A stretch of DNA of 64,000 nt from Candidatus Bathyarchaeota archaeon (GCA_018396995.1 JAGTQB010000001.1:1-64000); one strand, 5' to 3'. Counted from the first letter of the stretch, positions 1 through 11,966 are shown. Notes: a model not told the origin generated them from the letters alone. Numbers and translations: made by a program.

Positions 1-396
<396 letters not shown>

Positions 397-402
397 AGAA
401 GT

Positions 403-431
403 ATTTGTGGAGCGGCGCTAAGCCCACAAAT
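403..431 (+). repeat. Inverted repeat ATTTGTGG...CCACAAAT just 3' of 16S (processing stem or terminator)
   Basis: Perfect 8-bp stem read directly at 403-410 and 424-431. Confidence 0.6.
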
Positions 432-500
432 TCCTCAGTCTTATATGCATGCTCGGTTTTGGGATAAGGCATTTAAATTTATCTTTATTTTTAGTTTCCT

Positions 501-1271
501 ATGAGGGGGTGGTGTTTTATGGGTGTGATTAAGGGGGTTATTTTATGTGGTGGGCCTGGAACTAGGCTTAGGCCTCTTACCTTTTATTTTCAGAAGGCTA
601 TGATTCCTATTGGGAAGGTTCAAAAGCCTCTACTCGAATATATAGTTAGATTATTAAGGTTTTATGGCGTTTATGATCTGATTCTGCTAGTGGACTATAA
701 GGCTGAGCAGATAATTAATTATTTTGGTGATGGGTCTAGGTTTAACGTGAAGATGAGTTATGTTTATGATGACCCATCTCTTAAGGGAACTGCTGGTTCG
801 ATAATCAACGCGTATAGAAAGGGGGCCATAGGGACTGATGAAACATTATTGATATATTATGGAGATATTTTAACAAATATGAATATCAAAGATTTCCTAA
901 TTTTTCATAGGGAGAAAAGAGCGGATGTAACTGTGGCTTTGGCTAGCGGATTTACCGTCAGGGTTGGTGTGGCTGAGCTTGAGAGCGATGGTAGAATAAA
1001 GTTATTTCAGGAGAAACCTAGAATAGAGAAGCCAGTAAGCATTGCTATAGCTGCATTAGAGGGTTCACTTCTTGAGGAAATTAATGGGATGGCCTGTGAA
1101 AAGCGCTCACTCGACTTTATGGGGGATGTAGTGCCACACCTAATAGAGAACGGTAAAAATGTTTATGGTTATCTTACGGGTTCCTTCTGGTATGATGTTG
1201 GGAGCATAGAAGCCTATGAGAAACTTGATCCAGACTTGGTTGAAAAAATATTCGCCTTTCTTTACGAGTAA
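501..1271 (+). CDS. Sugar-phosphate nucleotidyltransferase (start may be 519, MGVIKGVILCGGPGTRLRPLT)
   Basis: N-terminal GGxGTRLRPLT motif and NTP_transferase-like sequence. Confidence 0.9.
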   Translation: MRGWCFMGVIKGVILCGGPGTRLRPLTFYFQKAMIPIGKVQKPLLEYIVRLLRFYGVYDLILLVDYKAEQIINYFGDGSRFNVKMSYVYDDPSLKGTAGSIINAYRKGAIGTDETLLIYYGDILTNMNIKDFLIFHREKRADVTVALASGFTVRVGVAELESDGRIKLFQEKPRIEKPVSIAIAALEGSLLEEINGMACEKRSLDFMGDVVPHLIENGKNVYGYLTGSFWYDVGSIEAYEKLDPDLVEKIFAFLYE

Positions 1272-1276
1272 GATAA

Positions 1277-2941
1277 GTGAGAACGATGCAAACAAACTTT
1301 TATTCAAAAACATTAAGTTTTCCGTTTCTTTTTGATGTACCTGACGTTACTCGGGAAGATGCATTGAGAGAGGAGATAGCAGCCGTATCTTGTTTGGCAT
1401 TTTGTGAACGTAGGAGAATTGGGATAATAGGTGGCAGGACCGAAAAAGTAAAGGCAATATTGAAAATATATTACCCTTTAATATACACTCCATGGAAAAA
1501 AAGATGCTTTATCATTGATGGGCTCGGATTTCTGGGCTTCGCCTTCTCTGACCTAACCATCCCGGACATTTTACAATTTACTGAGAGTTTGAAGAAAAGC
1601 AGCGTTTTACTGAAAGATTTTATGGAGACGCTGGATTATGGTACTAGATTATTCTCTGACATTACTAAGAGCGCCCCCAAAGATTATCGAATTGACTACT
1701 TAATTGGGGAAAGAAATCTGCTTGAAATTCTCTCCTCTCTTAGTAATAAGTCAGCGCTGATTAATTTGATGGAAGAGGAAAAGCCTAAGATGATACAGCC
1801 TAGGCTACAGGCTACTCACGTAAAAAATGTCGTAGAAAGCATCTCTCAAATTCTGATCAGGTTAAGTGCTGAGGTGAATATGTTAAGATACGCCCAAAAG
1901 GTTCTTGAAAGTGAGGTTAGCAGCCACCTTGAAATGCTTTCAAGGGAGAGTTCTCTTGTTTTGCGTGAGTATAGAAGGAAGGAGAAAGAGGTTGATATTG
2001 AGATAAATGAGAAAATTAGGTGTTTTAATGAGGAAAAGTTAAAGGAAATTAATGAAGTAAGAAGGGAATATAATAGGAAAATCAGAGTTCTCTTAAAGGA
2101 GAGGGAAAAAGCTGAGAAAGCCCTACTTAAGAACAAGATTCTCTTGGAAAAGCAATTAAAAATGAGAAGTTATGGCAAGAATAAATATTCAAAGAAGAAA
2201 GTTGACTTACACCTTTCACGTATAGAGGAGCTTACAAGGAGAATTAAAGAGATAGAGAAGGCTATTGAGGAGATTGAGGCTGAAGAGAGTAATAAGATTA
2301 GGGATATTGAAAAGAAATATGAGATGTTAATTATAAATGAAAAGGAAAAGATAGAGGTCCTAAAGGAGTCTAGGGACGCCGACATAAGCAGGATAAATGA
2401 GGACATTAAAAAAATTAGGGAAGCATATTTAGATATCAAAGAAAACATTATGCGAATAATTAGCGGAAAGGAGATGCTGATAAAGTCTATTGAGAACTGT
2501 TTATTTCCAATAAAAGTTGATGAGATTACTATAATTGGCATACCGTTTTATGTAGTAATATATGAGGGGCAGGAAGAGAGCAGGCTTAACTTGTATCCTC
2601 CAATTGGACTCCGGTGTTCGGCGGAGATGGTAAAAGATATCCTTAAACATAATTTAAAGCAGAGAATGACGCGTCTTTTAGAACCCTTCAAAAAATACTG
2701 GAGTGGAATTTTAAATGTTCTTGTTGAAAATTTGGACAAAGACGCGTATTTAAGCGGCGAGGTGAAGCGCATTTTAAATGAAGGAAATAATATCCTTCTA
2801 TCCAGAAACTTTATGGATATTCTAAAAAACGGACTTGAGAAACTCAAGGAAGATCTATGGCTTAATAGTCAAGAAGAAAACGAGATTATAGACTTTTATA
2901 TGAGGGAATTAAAAATAGAAAACAGTGAATTATCTGGCTAA
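1277..2941 (+). CDS. Uncharacterised coiled-coil protein
   Basis: 554-aa ORF with a long charged Lys/Glu heptad-like central region; no family recognised. Confidence 0.75.
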   Translation: MRTMQTNFYSKTLSFPFLFDVPDVTREDALREEIAAVSCLAFCERRRIGIIGGRTEKVKAILKIYYPLIYTPWKKRCFIIDGLGFLGFAFSDLTIPDILQFTESLKKSSVLLKDFMETLDYGTRLFSDITKSAPKDYRIDYLIGERNLLEILSSLSNKSALINLMEEEKPKMIQPRLQATHVKNVVESISQILIRLSAEVNMLRYAQKVLESEVSSHLEMLSRESSLVLREYRRKEKEVDIEINEKIRCFNEEKLKEINEVRREYNRKIRVLLKEREKAEKALLKNKILLEKQLKMRSYGKNKYSKKKVDLHLSRIEELTRRIKEIEKAIEEIEAEESNKIRDIEKKYEMLIINEKEKIEVLKESRDADISRINEDIKKIREAYLDIKENIMRIISGKEMLIKSIENCLFPIKVDEITIIGIPFYVVIYEGQEESRLNLYPPIGLRCSAEMVKDILKHNLKQRMTRLLEPFKKYWSGILNVLVENLDKDAYLSGEVKRILNEGNNILLSRNFMDILKNGLEKLKEDLWLNSQEENEIIDFYMRELKIENSELSG

Positions 2942-3960
2942 ATGTCCTTGACTGGTAGGGGTCTAACTTTCATTACTTCTGGGTTCACAAGGTTGGGTGG
3001 TACCCTTCCTTCAAAGAAAGCTATTAAGTTGTCAGCTGTCATCTCAGCCATCTTTGATCGGGTCTCGTAGCTGGCGCTCCCAATGTGCGGGGTTAAAACT
3101 ACGTTATCAAGCTTTAATAGCGGGTTATCCATTGATATTGGCTCCTTCTCGAAAACGTCTAAAGCAGCTCCAGCGATTCTCCCCTCCTTTAAAGCTTCAT
3201 AAAGGGCTTTTTCATCAATAACCGCCCCCCTAGAAGTATTTACTATATATGCTGTTTTCTTAACAAGACGAAGCTTTTCAGCGTTTAACATATGATATGT
3301 CTCCTTAGTTAATGGGACATGTATTGTTATAAAGTCGGACTCTTTAAGTAATGTATCTAAATCCACGTATTCAGCGCCAACTTCCTTTTCAAGATCTGGT
3401 CTCCTAACGATATCATGATATAGAATTCTCATATTGAAGCCTTTGGCCCTTCTGGCTACAGCTGAACCTATTCTCCCAGCGCCAATAATGCCTAGCGTTG
3501 CGCCGTAAACATCTCTTCCAAGCAGCATCATTGGGTGCCAGGCAACTTTCCATTTACCCTCACGCACGTACCGGTCTGCTTCGGCAATCCTCCTAGCAAT
3601 AGCCATCAAGAGGGCCCATGTGAGGTCAGCCGTGGTCTCAGTTAAAACTCCGGGAGTGTTAGTTACGTATATGCCTCTCTTAGTGGCCTCCTCAATGTCT
3701 ATGTTATCGTATCCAACAGCCATCTGCGCGATAATTTTGAGTCTTGGCGCCGCATTAAAGACTTCCGCATCAATTTTGTCAGTTAATAGAGTTACAAGGG
3801 CATCTGCATTCCTAGCTTTCTCTATTATAATCTGCTTTGGTGGCGGACCATATTCCGGCCAAACCTCTACATCAAAGCGCTCAATAATCTTCTTTAATCC
3901 TCTTTCTGGAATCTCACGTGTAACATAGACTTTTGGTTTACGCATTTCACTTCCCCTCAT
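2938..3960 (-). CDS. gyaR: Glyoxylate/hydroxypyruvate reductase, D-isomer-specific 2-hydroxyacid dehydrogenase
   Basis: [53 protein letters not shown] and VLTPHIGSA motifs. Confidence 0.9.
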   Translation of the reverse strand: MRGSEMRKPKVYVTREIPERGLKKIIERFDVEVWPEYGPPPKQIIIEKARNADALVTLLTDKIDAEVFNAAPRLKIIAQMAVGYDNIDIEEATKRGIYVTNTPGVLTETTADLTWALLMAIARRIAEADRYVREGKWKVAWHPMMLLGRDVYGATLGIIGAGRIGSAVARRAKGFNMRILYHDIVRRPDLEKEVGAEYVDLDTLLKESDFITIHVPLTKETYHMLNAEKLRLVKKTAYIVNTSRGAVIDEKALYEALKEGRIAGAALDVFEKEPISMDNPLLKLDNVVLTPHIGSASYETRSKMAEMTADNLIAFFEGRVPPNLVNPEVMKVRPLPVKDI

Positions 3961-4046
3961 TAATTTTGTTTGGTTATGATATCGTCCTAAATAAGGATAT
4001 TGTTAATTGTAGAAATTGATTTAAAGCTTGATAGTCAATCAAATTT

Positions 4047-4769
4047 TTGGGTGCATCGATATTGGTATTACCTGCAAAGATTTTTGAAATTAAGGAAAGC
4101 GTCAATTTATTCTTTGCAGCTCAAAAACTAAGGGATTTTCACGAGGAAGAGATTTATAAGACAGTTAGTGGCGAAACTATAACCCTAACATCTGAGGTAC
4201 TAGACTTAAAGTTGAGTGGAGACGTTCTTTCGGGGATCTTTAGTAGAGACTTTGTTAGAAGTAGAGTTTATAAGCGTAAGGTTATAGAGACGCCTACAAC
4301 TGAGGAGTCACCTTTCTGGATAAAAAAGTTTGGTGAGAGGTTTTTCTTGATAGTGCTAGCTCCGTCAACAGCTCGCGGCTTAAAGAAGCTACTCACAAAT
4401 TATGTTGCAAACAAACTTAGCAGAATCTTATTTATAAAGCCTAATGTCATACTTGAAGTAGAGATTCCGCATGAAAAACTTAAGGTTCTTCATGAATCAA
4501 ACCCGCAGGCAACTAAGCTAATATGGTTTGATAACGTAGATATACCTGGCGTGGAGAAGCTTTGTTTAGCTGGCTCCGATTTGACTGATACAAGCCTTTA
4601 TCAAGAGTATCTTAAGCATGGAAAAATATGGTACGTTGTGTTTGAGGTTCAGAAAAGGGGTATTGTTGTTGGGGTTACAAGAAACTGTGTTATAACACTC
4701 TTCAGCAAGAGCTCAATAGAAGACTTTATCAATTATATTATGGAGGAAATTTTGCCACTAATATCATGA
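4047..4769 (+). CDS. Conserved hypothetical protein
   Basis: 240-aa ORF in an otherwise empty gap; no recognised family. Confidence 0.65.
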   Translation: MGASILVLPAKIFEIKESVNLFFAAQKLRDFHEEEIYKTVSGETITLTSEVLDLKLSGDVLSGIFSRDFVRSRVYKRKVIETPTTEESPFWIKKFGERFFLIVLAPSTARGLKKLLTNYVANKLSRILFIKPNVILEVEIPHEKLKVLHESNPQATKLIWFDNVDIPGVEKLCLAGSDLTDTSLYQEYLKHGKIWYVVFEVQKRGIVVGVTRNCVITLFSKSSIEDFINYIMEEILPLIS

Positions 4770-4845
4770 TGAGAAAACATTAACCATATTCTAGTCCTCA
4801 GAAGAATAGAAGATTTATTAAGTAATATTCCTACTGATAAAGATT

Positions 4846-6255
4846 ATGGCTAATGCGGAAAGTGAAGCGGGCGAAATTATTTCCATAGGCAGGTATAGAG
4901 AAAAGATAGTTCATGGACCGATTATTCGCACATTATTGTGGTTAGGCGCTCCTCCCCTCCTAAATCAATTGGTAATTATTGCCTATAATACCGCGGACGC
5001 ATACTGGCTTAGTCAGTACAATGATACTCTAGTAGCTGTTCCAAGGCAAATGTGGCCAATCTATATGCTATTTAACGCTTTTGCAATGGCTTTAACAGCA
5101 GCCAGTCTAAGTATGGTCTCACAATATATTGGAGGAAAAATGTTTAATGAAGCTAGTCGATCAGCATCACGTTTCTTCACAGTATCATCCTTTCTAGGGG
5201 CCCTTCTATGCACAGTACTTTTAATCTTTAAGGAGAAAATTTTCATGCAATTATTAGCTACACCGCCGGAGATTTTCAATGAAGTGATTAAGTACTCAAC
5301 TATAATAGCATTTGACATATTATTCGGGTACACTTCATTAATATTTACAGCCCTGCTTCAAAGTGTAGGTGAAACAAGGAGACCCGCTATAATTAATAGC
5401 ATCCTAGTCAGTCTAAATATGCTATTTGATCCATTCTTAATTTTGGGGATAGGCCCCTTCCCCAGGCTGGGTGTTATAGGCGCGGCGCTTACAGATGTCA
5501 TGGGAAAATTTATATCGACAATATTGCTAGCATACGTCCTTAAAAGATATTACCCAGGCTTTAACGTGGTTTTCACTAGAGACATAGATCTCGAGTGGGT
5601 TCTTCTAGTGGCTCGTGTCGGCCTACCAGTACTTGTACTTGGATTAGCAAATAGTTTCGCATTTGTAGCGCAGCTGAGAATTGTGAATGATCTCGGCATA
5701 GTTGCCGCGACCTCTTATGCTATAGGGTTTGTTATCATGGATATTGTTGATGGCGCCCTCTTTGGTCTTACCAGCGCGGTTTCTATAATGATTGGGCAAA
5801 GCTTAGGGGCGGCGGATTTAAAAAGGGCTAAAGAAATATCATATAAGGCTTGTCTTCTAATATTCTTTTTTGTAACTTTAGGGGTGATTGCCATTTACCC
5901 AGTTAAGGAAACTTTGATAAGAGCTTTTAGTGATGATCCAATAATATTTGCTGAAACTAACTTGTTTCTTGAGACGTTATTGCCAACGCTGCCATTTTTT
6001 AGCCTTTTCATGGTCGTTATATCGGTGGGCAGAGGCTCCGGTCACACGCTTACACCAACATTGATTGGAATGTTTAGGCTTTGGGGTATTAGGGTGATAT
6101 TAGGTTATGTATTAGCGTTCGTATTTAGTATGGGTTCGTGGGGAGCTTGGTTAGCAATAGCGTTGAGTAATGCTATAGGAGGCGTTTTTGCGGTCCTATG
6201 GATAAAGTATGGTAGATGGGCTAAGCCAATAATTGGGGTTGTGGAACAAAAATGA
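4846..6255 (+). CDS. MATE-family efflux transporter
   Basis: Multi-TM protein with MATE-like sequence (PLLNQLVIIAYNTADAYWLSQ, QSVGETRRPAIINSI). Confidence 0.88.
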   Translation: MANAESEAGEIISIGRYREKIVHGPIIRTLLWLGAPPLLNQLVIIAYNTADAYWLSQYNDTLVAVPRQMWPIYMLFNAFAMALTAASLSMVSQYIGGKMFNEASRSASRFFTVSSFLGALLCTVLLIFKEKIFMQLLATPPEIFNEVIKYSTIIAFDILFGYTSLIFTALLQSVGETRRPAIINSILVSLNMLFDPFLILGIGPFPRLGVIGAALTDVMGKFISTILLAYVLKRYYPGFNVVFTRDIDLEWVLLVARVGLPVLVLGLANSFAFVAQLRIVNDLGIVAATSYAIGFVIMDIVDGALFGLTSAVSIMIGQSLGAADLKRAKEISYKACLLIFFFVTLGVIAIYPVKETLIRAFSDDPIIFAETNLFLETLLPTLPFFSLFMVVISVGRGSGHTLTPTLIGMFRLWGIRVILGYVLAFVFSMGSWGAWLAIALSNAIGGVFAVLWIKYGRWAKPIIGVVEQK

Positions 6256-6974
6256 TGAGAAAAATCGAATATTTCTTGAGAAAAGTTACTGGGCTTATAC
6301 TTGCTTTGTCAAATATTATGCCGTCACTCATCGTAATCTTTAACCCACTATTTTTCATAATGTTTCTTCCTCTTGGAGTTTACGCTGTCCTTACTTGGCC
6401 TTGGATTATCCTAAAGGATATTCCTGATCCATTTCATCCGGGTGAGAGCTTATATTGGCTCACCTATGCAATAAAGTTCGATGAAAATAACATTTTCCTT
6501 CCATCGTTACGTAGATGGGGATTAATAGACATGTCCTTGCTAATGGTTGGCTCAGCAATCTTTCTAATAGCCTTTATTTCATGGATGCTCAATTTAAAGA
6601 AGAGCGGAGACTTGATTACTACTGGAATTTATAGATTTCTTAGGCACCCGCAATATCTCGGAATAATACTCTTGTCACTTGGGCTAACCATTAGGTCTCT
6701 CAGACCAATATCACTTATTGCATGGGTAACTCTTTTAACTGGATACTTGATTTTGGCGAGTCTAGAGGAAAGAAGCTTGATTAAAGTCTATGGGCAAAAG
6801 TATGAGGATTATTCTAAACGGGCAGCATTTCTTATACCATTTCTGAGGTTTAGGGCTCCGAAGTGGTTATCTGTAATAAAACCTTACAGATACATTATCT
6901 TTATAGCTATGTGGCTCATTTTGACTATAACAATAATGGTTTATATGAGAGACTTCGTCTTTGCGCTTAGGTGA
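6252..6974 (+). CDS. Isoprenylcysteine carboxyl methyltransferase / phospholipid methyltransferase-like membrane protein
   Basis: TTGIYRFLRHPQYLGIILLSLG ... EERSLIKVYGQKYEDYSKR motifs. Confidence 0.85.
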   Translation: MMRKIEYFLRKVTGLILALSNIMPSLIVIFNPLFFIMFLPLGVYAVLTWPWIILKDIPDPFHPGESLYWLTYAIKFDENNIFLPSLRRWGLIDMSLLMVGSAIFLIAFISWMLNLKKSGDLITTGIYRFLRHPQYLGIILLSLGLTIRSLRPISLIAWVTLLTGYLILASLEERSLIKVYGQKYEDYSKRAAFLIPFLRFRAPKWLSVIKPYRYIIFIAMWLILTITIMVYMRDFVFALR

Positions 6975-7075
6975 AAGTGTTATGTTTCATGTACCATTAA
7001 TCAAATTATAATGTACCAGTAGCTGCCATATTATACGTCGGCGTCACCATTTCACGTAAAGATTAAATATTAATT

Positions 7076-8572
7076 ATGAAGGAGCATTTTCTATTGAGGT
7101 TTATTAGCAGGGAGAACAATATGGCTAAGTCGGAATCATCCTCCATAAATACTTTCCTCTCTTTTCTAGAAAATCCCCTCCTCCGACGCTTCCTCCGTTT
7201 TTCGTGCACTCACTACTTCAGCAATGGAAAGAGTTATCTTGAAGCAGCGCTTGAAGACCTCGCTGGGGTTGGGGGAAACGGCTTCTCTCTTACAAGGCTT
7301 ATTTTCTCAGGCGTAATTAAGGCGGCTGTGTACCTTGGCTGTATGGGACTAAATGTTGATAAAAAAACGGTGGTAGAGTCTCTAAAACTTCCATATTTTA
7401 GAAGAGGTTTAGTGAATGTTTTAAGTGGTATTGGTATTTATGGGGTCACCAGACCATATAAAGTTCCAGCACCCTTTCTCGTCGTCTGGAACTACACAAA
7501 CGCCTGTAATCTTCGATGCAAGCATTGTTATCAGCGTGCCGATAGGCCATCTCCAGACGAGCTCACAACTGATGAGAAACTGGCAATAATTGATCAACTT
7601 GTCGAGAATAACGTTTCTATGATAGCGTTTTCTGGTGGGGAGCCACTAGTTTGCGAAGATTTCTTTAAGGTTGCAAGATATGCTTATGAGCGGGGGCTAT
7701 ATGTTTCAATTGCTACAAATGGAACGTTACTTACGAAAGAGAACGTGGCCCGTCTAAAGGAGGCCGGGGTCGCATACTTAGAAATAAGCTTGGATGGCGC
7801 AACCGAAGAAACTCATGATTCATTCAGGGGTGTAAAGGGATGCTTTAAGAAGACGATAGAGGGTATAGCGAATTCTGTAAAGGCCGGAATGTTTACGTGT
7901 ATTGCGACAACAGCCACGAAGCACAACTTAAACGAGATTCCGAAAATAGTTAGTTTGGCTAAAGAATTAGGTGTAAGAAGAGTTATAGTTTTCAATTTCA
8001 TACCGACGGGGCGTGGAAAAGAAATAACTCAGCTGGATCTTACTCCGACTGAAAGAGAGGATCTCCTTAAGTATCTATATAAGGAGCTTGCAAGTGGTGG
8101 AATCGAGTCTCTCTCAACAGCTCCGCAGTTCTCAAGAGTCTGCTTACAACAATCGATGATTGAGGGAACGGATGTTCTCTCACCAACCCATTTCGCAGCT
8201 CTTGCCCTTCATGGAAAGGCAAGACAACTAACAGATTTCTTAGGTGGATGTGGTGCTGGGAGACTTTATTGTGCAATCCAGCCCAATGGCTTAGTTACAC
8301 CTTGTGTTTTCATGCCGATCGTTGTCGGCAACTTAAGGAGGCAACCTTTAAAAGAGATATGGCTGAACTCACAGGTCATGAACGACTTAAGAGATAGAAG
8401 TAAGCTTAGGGGTAGATGCGGTCGCTGTGAGTATAAGTATGTTTGTGGCGGATGTAGGGCAAGAGCCTACGCGTATCACGGGGATTATCTCGCGCCAGAT
8501 CCCGGGTGCATTAGGGAGCTTGAGGAGCCGAGTATACACCCTATACTGAACGTGGAAAGGGATTACGGGTGA
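7076..8572 (+). CDS. Radical SAM protein with SPASM-type C-terminus
   Basis: CNLRCKHCYQ, SGGEP, and C-terminal Cys cluster CGRCEYKYVCGGCRARAYAYHGDYLAPDPGC. Confidence 0.92.
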   Translation: MKEHFLLRFISRENNMAKSESSSINTFLSFLENPLLRRFLRFSCTHYFSNGKSYLEAALEDLAGVGGNGFSLTRLIFSGVIKAAVYLGCMGLNVDKKTVVESLKLPYFRRGLVNVLSGIGIYGVTRPYKVPAPFLVVWNYTNACNLRCKHCYQRADRPSPDELTTDEKLAIIDQLVENNVSMIAFSGGEPLVCEDFFKVARYAYERGLYVSIATNGTLLTKENVARLKEAGVAYLEISLDGATEETHDSFRGVKGCFKKTIEGIANSVKAGMFTCIATTATKHNLNEIPKIVSLAKELGVRRVIVFNFIPTGRGKEITQLDLTPTEREDLLKYLYKELASGGIESLSTAPQFSRVCLQQSMIEGTDVLSPTHFAALALHGKARQLTDFLGGCGAGRLYCAIQPNGLVTPCVFMPIVVGNLRRQPLKEIWLNSQVMNDLRDRSKLRGRCGRCEYKYVCGGCRARAYAYHGDYLAPDPGCIRELEEPSIHPILNVERDYG

Positions 8573-8578
8573 CCAGCC

Positions 8579-9970
8579 TTGAGGGTCACTTTAATAAACC
8601 CTCCATCTCAGAACGTTGAGCTGCTTAACATTGGAATTAAGGCACCGCCCTTGGGTCTCGCATATCTGGCTTCTGTGCTTGAGAAAAATGGATGCGAGGT
8701 TAAAATAATTGATGCTTTAGCTTTAGGCCTATCCTTATCTCAAGTGAGAGGTGCTCTTAATATGGATCAGCCAGATATTATTGGTATAACTGCGTCTACA
8801 CCAATGATTTATGATGCTTATAATGTGGCGCGGGTCGCAAAAGAGGTTTGTCCTAACTCAACCGTGGTTCTCGGGGGTCCACACCCAACATTCCTTCCAA
8901 TGGAGACCCTTAAAGAGTGCCCCTCTGCCGACATTGTATGTATAGGTGAGGGCGAGGAGACTATGGTCGAGTTAACTGAGGCAATAAGGAGAAAGACAGA
9001 CCTATCACGTGTGAGGGGGATAGCTTTTAGGACTAGTGATGGTAAAATAGTTAAGACGGAGCCCCGTCCGCTCATAAAGGATCTAGATTCGCTTCCGTTC
9101 CCAGCATGGCATCTCTTACCAATGGATAAATATACGGTTCTTGGAAAGAAAACTGTAATATGTCATATAATGTCAAGTCGAGGCTGCCCCTTCCATTGCA
9201 TTTTCTGTTCATCGTCACGAATATTTGGAAGGAAGCATAGAGCTAGGAGTGCAAAGAACGTTGTTGATGAAATAGAGTTCTTAATATCTGAGTATAATCC
9301 CAGCTACATTGAGTTTTCGGACGACGAGTTTACGTTAAATCAAAAGAGGGTTGAGGAGATTTGTGATGAGCTTAAGAAGCGTGGGATAGATATTGCTTGG
9401 GCATGTGGGTCGAGGGTTGACACGGTCTCAAGGAGCCTTCTAAAGAAGATGAGAGAAGCAGGTTGCTCCTTCATATACTACGGTATTGAATCCGCCTCTC
9501 AGAGGATATTAAACTTCATAAAAAAGGGAATAACAATTGAGCAGATTAAGAGAGCTGTGATGCTGACTAAAGAGGCTGGAATAAAGATGATGGGAGCATT
9601 TATAGTAGGTTTTCCGGACGAAACAAAGGAGGAAATTAAAAGCACTCTTAATTTTCCGAAAAAATTGAAAGTTGATTATGTTCAATTCACTATTGCAACT
9701 CCATATCCTGGAACAGAGTTTTATGAAATGATTAAAAGAGAGGGTTTATTACTTACTGAAGACTGGTCACAATATACTACACTTAAACCAGTAATAGCTT
9801 TGAAAAACATAAGCGTTAAAGAATTGCAGAAGCTCATTAAAAAGGCTTATATAAGCTTCTATATGTCGCCGAGGATTTTAAGGGAAAACTTTGGCAGGTA
9901 TGCTCTTCCCGCCCTCAAAATAGTTTTGAAAGGATTCTTAAATTATTTAAAGTTCTGGGAGCGGCCCTGA
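8579..9970 (+). CDS. B12-binding-domain radical SAM protein (TTG start)
   Basis: N-terminal cobalamin-binding-like domain (INPPSQN...PPLGLAYLASVLEKNG) and SSRGCPFHCIFCSSSRIFG. Confidence 0.9.
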   Translation: MRVTLINPPSQNVELLNIGIKAPPLGLAYLASVLEKNGCEVKIIDALALGLSLSQVRGALNMDQPDIIGITASTPMIYDAYNVARVAKEVCPNSTVVLGGPHPTFLPMETLKECPSADIVCIGEGEETMVELTEAIRRKTDLSRVRGIAFRTSDGKIVKTEPRPLIKDLDSLPFPAWHLLPMDKYTVLGKKTVICHIMSSRGCPFHCIFCSSSRIFGRKHRARSAKNVVDEIEFLISEYNPSYIEFSDDEFTLNQKRVEEICDELKKRGIDIAWACGSRVDTVSRSLLKKMREAGCSFIYYGIESASQRILNFIKKGITIEQIKRAVMLTKEAGIKMMGAFIVGFPDETKEEIKSTLNFPKKLKVDYVQFTIATPYPGTEFYEMIKREGLLLTEDWSQYTTLKPVIALKNISVKELQKLIKKAYISFYMSPRILRENFGRYALPALKIVLKGFLNYLKFWERP

Positions 9971-10116
9971 AAACGTGTCTTCCAAACTTAATATCTTGAG
10001 GATCTTAGGCGTTATATTTATTAGGTGGTCAAAAAATTATCTAGGAGATTACTGAAGATTTGGGGGATAATATTTTTAGTGAGAATGGAGAAGATTAACG
10101 TTCTTTTAAAGGAGGT

Positions 10117-10488
10117 ATGGCAAATTATATGGACTGTCAGAGGGTTTGGTACCCAACCATCTTCCCGGATAAATGTGATGGCTGTATTAAGTTTAATGAA
10201 GCTAGATGCGTTAAGTTCTGCCCACATGGGGTTTTTGATCTCCGTGATTGTAAGGCTGTGGTGGTAAATCCCTTAAACTGCATTTACGGTTGCACTGCAT
10301 GTGAAAATATATGCCCGAGGAAAGCAATAATATTTCCACAGCGGACATCTATCGGACAGAGTTCTAAGAAAGATAAGTGTTTATTGAAGAGGGTCAGATG
10401 CAATATATGCAATAAAGTCTTCTGGACAAATGAGGATGTAAACCTTTGTCTTGACTGCAGGAAGGCTACTAAAATTTTCACATCGTGA
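10117..10488 (+). CDS. 4Fe-4S ferredoxin-type protein with extra C-terminal Cys motif
   Basis: CDGCIKFNEARCVKFCPHG, CIYGCTACENICPRKAI and C-terminal CNICNK...CLDC. Confidence 0.8.
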   Translation: MANYMDCQRVWYPTIFPDKCDGCIKFNEARCVKFCPHGVFDLRDCKAVVVNPLNCIYGCTACENICPRKAIIFPQRTSIGQSSKKDKCLLKRVRCNICNKVFWTNEDVNLCLDCRKATKIFTS

Positions 10489-10798
10489 AGTAAGAATATA
10501 GTTTTATCTCCTTATCACCAATATTAGATTTAATGAAGTTTATTACGTCCTCATCACTGATATACATGTTACTAAACTCATCAACTCTCAACTTTATTCC
10601 TGTCTTTCTTAACATATTACCAGCAGCTGTATCTACAAAAACGTACTGGGCGTCAGGGGTTGGAAGAATAAGCCTAAGTCCCGTCAAATTTTTAGCTGGG
10701 ACACCCATTTCAATACGGTATACGATTTCCTTAATACGATACCTCTTAATTAACTGTTTAAACTCCTCCCAAGAGTCAACCCTGATAACTTTACCCAA
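10478..10798 (-). CDS. Conserved hypothetical protein
   Basis: 106-aa ORF, small overlap with the preceding gene; no family recognised. Confidence 0.6.
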   Translation of the reverse strand: MGKVIRVDSWEEFKQLIKRYRIKEIVYRIEMGVPAKNLTGLRLILPTPDAQYVFVDTAAGNMLRKTGIKLRVDEFSNMYISDEDVINFIKSNIGDKEIKLYSYFTM

Positions 10799-10843
10799 AG
10801 TGGGCGCCCCGCATAGAAACCTATTGCCCTCTATTAATGTTTA

Positions 10844-11818
10844 CTAGAGAATATAAAAGTTGCCAACGCTACTCCAGACGAAGGCATCTGGCATAGCTTC
10901 ATATATTGCGTAGCATGCGCGCCAACCAGTGCAGTGTGAGGGAACTATAATCCGCGGTCTTATCTTTTTTAACTCTTCCACCGTCTGAGTTATACGTTCT
11001 TCAAGGTTCTTTCCTGATAGATGTAGGCCGCCGAGAATAGCGTATATATTCTCAATGCTGGTGAGACGCTGCGAGTGAAGTACGGTGTTTATTATGCCTG
11101 CGTGGCTGCATCCAGAGAGAATTATCAGCCCTTTTCTCCTAACGTTTATCACCAGTGCGCGCTCATCCCATAGCCATGGGTCAGGCTCCCACTTTCCATT
11201 AACAAATGCTTTGTGCTGCGGATAACCGAGTTCAAATGGTGTGACTCTTGGAATCTCACCAGTAATTAACACTAATCCCTTAGCTATTAAGTGCGGTTCC
11301 TTTGTATCAATATACTTTGCAGGTCTAACAGCATCCTCTAACGGAAACATTGGGTATTCTCTTATAGTGCCATTGGCTCTCTCCACACCCCTCTTCTTAA
11401 ACATATCCTTATGGATCATTATGGGTAATTCGCTCTTCTTTATGGCCTTAACGACGGCTGGCAACCCGGTGAAATGGTCGTAGTGTCCATGGGATAAAAC
11501 TATACATTCAATATCACTCAAGTTGACTCCCATTCTCCTAGCATTCATTACCACGCCACGTGGGCTGATTCCAGTATCAAATAATATATTGTGTGACTCA
11601 TCTCCATCATAAACACGAATGAGCATCGAGAAGCCGTGTTCGGCAATGGGGTGGCGATTTTCTTTCTTCACCCAGTCCCTAAGAGGCTTAACTTCCTCCC
11701 TTTGTGATGACAGTAATAGGTCTATAGAGTTATCCATGATGCTAATTATCTCTACCCTATCAGCCTCCCTAAGCCTTAAAGGCGAATTTCTCCCACCCAT
11801 ACTGTTATCTCCATCCAT
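10844..11818 (-). CDS. MBL-fold metallohydrolase (DHPPP synthase-like family)
   Basis: LSHGHYDHFTGLPAV, FDTGISPRG, LSGCSHAGIINT, LGGLHLSG and PSHCTGWRA motifs. Confidence 0.88.
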   Translation of the reverse strand: MDGDNSMGGRNSPLRLREADRVEIISIMDNSIDLLLSSQREEVKPLRDWVKKENRHPIAEHGFSMLIRVYDGDESHNILFDTGISPRGVVMNARRMGVNLSDIECIVLSHGHYDHFTGLPAVVKAIKKSELPIMIHKDMFKKRGVERANGTIREYPMFPLEDAVRPAKYIDTKEPHLIAKGLVLITGEIPRVTPFELGYPQHKAFVNGKWEPDPWLWDERALVINVRRKGLIILSGCSHAGIINTVLHSQRLTSIENIYAILGGLHLSGKNLEERITQTVEELKKIRPRIIVPSHCTGWRACYAIYEAMPDAFVWSSVGNFYIL

Positions 11819-11966
11819 TTAACTCAAAGTCTAATCATATTTTGGTGGTAATGGTATATTTAAGCATCATACAAGTCTCCTGAGAATAAAGAGAGTTTAG
11901 AAGGAGATATCTACTAGATATTGAGGAATAAGAAAAGGAGTATATGAAGTAGAACTTTTATTATCT

